Shown: positions 31,687 through 32,918 of the stretch, in pieces | Layout of the letters: each line of letters opens with the position of its first letter | How positions within the stretch are numbered: the stretch's first letter is position 1 | Assembly: GCA_903825945.1 (NCBI GenBank) | Contig: CAIKCJ010000045.1 | Location: 1 to 32,918 of the forward strand | Reading direction: 5' to 3' | From: an uncultured Actinomycetes bacterium | GTDB taxonomy: Bacteria > Actinomycetota > Actinomycetes > Nanopelagicales > Nanopelagicaceae | Length of the DNA: 32,918 nucleotides | Made by a program: the position numbers and the translations under genes | Notes under the pieces: generated by a model | Databases searched by the model: none | Told to the model about the DNA's origin: nothing | Seen by the model: only the letters and a program-made list of their open reading frames with translations

Positions 31687-32346
31687 ATGGCTCGTTCTGA
31701 TAAAGAAGCAGCTGTTGCTGAGCTAACGGAAGATTTCCGTACCGCCAGCGCAACTGTTCTCACTGAGTACCGCGGACTTACCGTGGCTCAGATGAAACAA
31801 CTTCGCCGTTCACTTGGTTCAGATACCAAGTATTCAGTCGTGAAGAACACCCTTACCAAGATCGCTGCAAAGGGAGCTGGCGTAGATCTTTCTGATGATC
31901 TACTTGTCGGTCCTTCTGCAATCGCGTTTGTTAAGGGCGATGCAATCGATGCAGCAAAGAGCCTTAAGAACTTCCAGAAGGAGAACCCGGCACTTGTTAT
32001 CAAGGGCGGAATCTTCGATGGCAAGGCTGTAACAACTGCAGAGATCATGCAGCTTGCTGATCTTGAATCTCGTGAGGTTCTATTGGCAAAGCTCGCTGGC
32101 GCAATGAAGGGCACAATGGCCAAGGCCGCTCGCACCTTCGACGCCTTGCGTATCAAGTTGGAAGCGGGATCGCCTGCTGAAGCATCTTCTGATGTTGCAG
32201 CTCCAAGCGAAGCTCCTGCTGCTGACGTAGTCGCTGAGGCACCTGCAGCTGATGCAGTTGTTGAAGCTCCTGTTGTTGATGAAGCAACTCCTGTTGTTGA
32301 GGCTGAGGCACCTGTTGCTGAAGCAACCGAAACCCCAGCTGAATAA
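31687..32346 (+). CDS. rplJ: 50S ribosomal protein L10
   Basis: uL10 anchors the L7/L12 stalk. The 219-residue protein has [34 protein letters not shown] (about 20-37), [16 protein letters not shown] and [20 protein letters not shown] (about 135-154). A long Ala/Glu/Val/Pro-rich tail (about 160-219) with repeated APAAD/EAPV units extends past the ordinary L10 core, probably flexible. A Shine-Dalgarno (AAAGGGAG) precedes the ATG. Expression is probably controlled by the leader upstream. Confidence 0.96.
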   Translation: MARSDKEAAVAELTEDFRTASATVLTEYRGLTVAQMKQLRRSLGSDTKYSVVKNTLTKIAAKGAGVDLSDDLLVGPSAIAFVKGDAIDAAKSLKNFQKENPALVIKGGIFDGKAVTTAEIMQLADLESREVLLAKLAGAMKGTMAKAARTFDALRIKLEAGSPAEASSDVAAPSEAPAADVVAEAPAADAVVEAPVVDEATPVVEAEAPVAEATETPAE

Positions 32347-32366
32347 AAGAAAAGGACCAAATAAAA

Positions 32367-32750
32367 ATGGCTAAATTGTCACAAGAAGATTTGTTAGCTC
32401 AATTCAAGGAACTCACACTCGTTGAGCTCTCTGAGTTCGTCAAGGCTTTCGAAACTGAATTCGATGTAACTGCTGCAGCTCCTGTAGCTGTTGCTGCTGC
32501 TGGCGGAGCTGCTGCTGGCGGAGCTGCTGAAGCTCAAGATGAGTTCACACTCATCCTGGAAGATGCAGGTTCACAGAAGATTGCAGTGATCAAGGAAGTT
32601 CGCGGAATCAATTCAAGCCTCGGCTTGAAGGAAGCGAAGGACCTCGTAGATGCAACTCCTGCAACCCTCATCGAAAAGGGTTCAAAGGAAGCTGTAGACA
32701 AGGCAAAGGCTGCTCTCGAAGCTGCTGGCGCAAAGGTCACAATCAAGTAG
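32367..32750 (+). CDS. rplL: 50S ribosomal protein L7/L12
   Basis: bL12 forms the stalk dimers that recruit translation GTPases. The 127-residue protein has the N-terminal dimer domain ([20 protein letters not shown]), an Ala/Gly-rich hinge (about 35-53) and the C-terminal domain with [20 protein letters not shown] (about 71-90) and [18 protein letters not shown]. It follows rplJ by 20 bases with an AAAGGA Shine-Dalgarno. A strong terminator lies just beyond its stop. Confidence 0.97.
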   Translation: MAKLSQEDLLAQFKELTLVELSEFVKAFETEFDVTAAAPVAVAAAGGAAAGGAAEAQDEFTLILEDAGSQKIAVIKEVRGINSSLGLKEAKDLVDATPATLIEKGSKEAVDKAKAALEAAGAKVTIK

Positions 32751-32760
32751 TTTTACCTGG

Positions 32761-32794
32761 AAAAGCCGGCCCCCGAGTGCGGAGGCCGGTTTTT
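32761..32794 (+). terminator. Rho-independent terminator after rplL
   Basis: CCGGCC (32766-32771) pairs with GGCCGG (32784-32789), with an inner CCG/CGG stem, followed by TTTTT (32790-32794). It probably ends the rplJL transcript. Confidence 0.9.
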
Positions 32795-32822
32795 CTCGCT
32801 TATAGCACCAAATCACCCTCAA

Positions 32823-32853
32823 TTGGACAGAAACGCACAGGGTTGGGTACTCT
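32823..32853 (+). promoter_or_regulatory. Candidate promoter for a downstream gene (probably rpoB)
   Basis: TTGGAC (32823-32828) and TACTCT (32848-32853) are 19 bases apart, an acceptable but long spacing. rpoBC usually follows rplL in Actinobacteria, but no start of that gene lies inside the window: the GTG near 32896 runs into a stop after a few codons. Confidence 0.35.
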
Positions 32854-32918
32854 CAGCGTTCGCAAATTTTCACAATCTAGAGGTTAGGCATATAGCGGCC
32901 GTGACCCCTCGATAGACC

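Noticed and set aside
31788-32360. 190-residue minus-strand ORF opposite rplJ
   Set aside because: Its Ala/Thr/Ser repeats are the reverse reading of the GCT/GTT-rich L10 tail; rplJ is certain.
32896-32918. GTG near the right edge as the rpoB start
   Set aside because: The frame reaches a TAG after four codons, so it cannot be the start of a long gene.
1-32918. CRISPR arrays or insertion sequences
   Set aside because: No regularly spaced repeats and no transposase-like ORF were seen on either strand.

Overview
The window is a chromosomal segment of an actinobacterium of moderate GC (roughly half G+C by eye). The gene order rsmI-metG-tatD-rsmA-ispE-tRNA-Gln-glmU-prs-rplY-pth, the run tRNA-Thr/tRNA-Met-rpmG-hadA-hadB-murB, and tRNA-Trp-secE-nusG-rplKA-rplJL are typically actinobacterial. 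So are the long acidic NusG N-terminus and the Glp/RimJ/SepX cluster. Tight packing, one-base start/stop overlaps, moderate GC and many apparently leaderless starts would suit a streamlined aquatic lineage such as Nanopelagicales (acI). That placement is inference.

Layout. Positions 1-271 look like the right edge of an integrated element, ending in the 3' half of a tRNA-Arg(CCU) gene that has no 5' half. Positions 289-3597 (minus) carry an operon of a circularly permuted ATP-grasp protein, an alpha-E protein and a transglutaminase-like protease. Next come purU (minus), a 46-residue ORF, an FmdB-like zinc ribbon (minus), a histidine-free CopC-like protein with a CopD-CtaG fusion, and 5-formyl-THF cyclo-ligase (minus). 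Positions 8168-10563 hold a shortened, catalytically degenerate MoeA-like protein (Glp type), a RimJ-type acetyltransferase and a SepX/GlpR-like membrane protein, a probable cell-division module. Then pmt (minus) faces away from rsmI and metG, and the housekeeping run continues to pth.

Positions 20837-25134 are more variable: a CoA-binding protein without a clear start codon, msrB (minus), a nitroreductase, a small secreted protein, and a minus-strand pair of a DMFase-beta-like exported protein and a multi-pass membrane protein. From 25204 on the window is again housekeeping: two tRNAs, rpmG, dehydratase subunits, murB, an aminotransferase (minus), tRNA-Trp, secE, nusG and four ribosomal protein genes. 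These include a structured L10 leader with an attenuator and a strong terminator after rplL. A promoter, probably for rpoBC, lies at the right edge.

The most interesting points are the Glp/SepX module with its reduced Glp, the histidine-free CopC, a TANNNT box 6-8 nt before at least thirteen start codons, the tRNA-fragment attachment site, and the missing canonical start of the CoA-binding gene.
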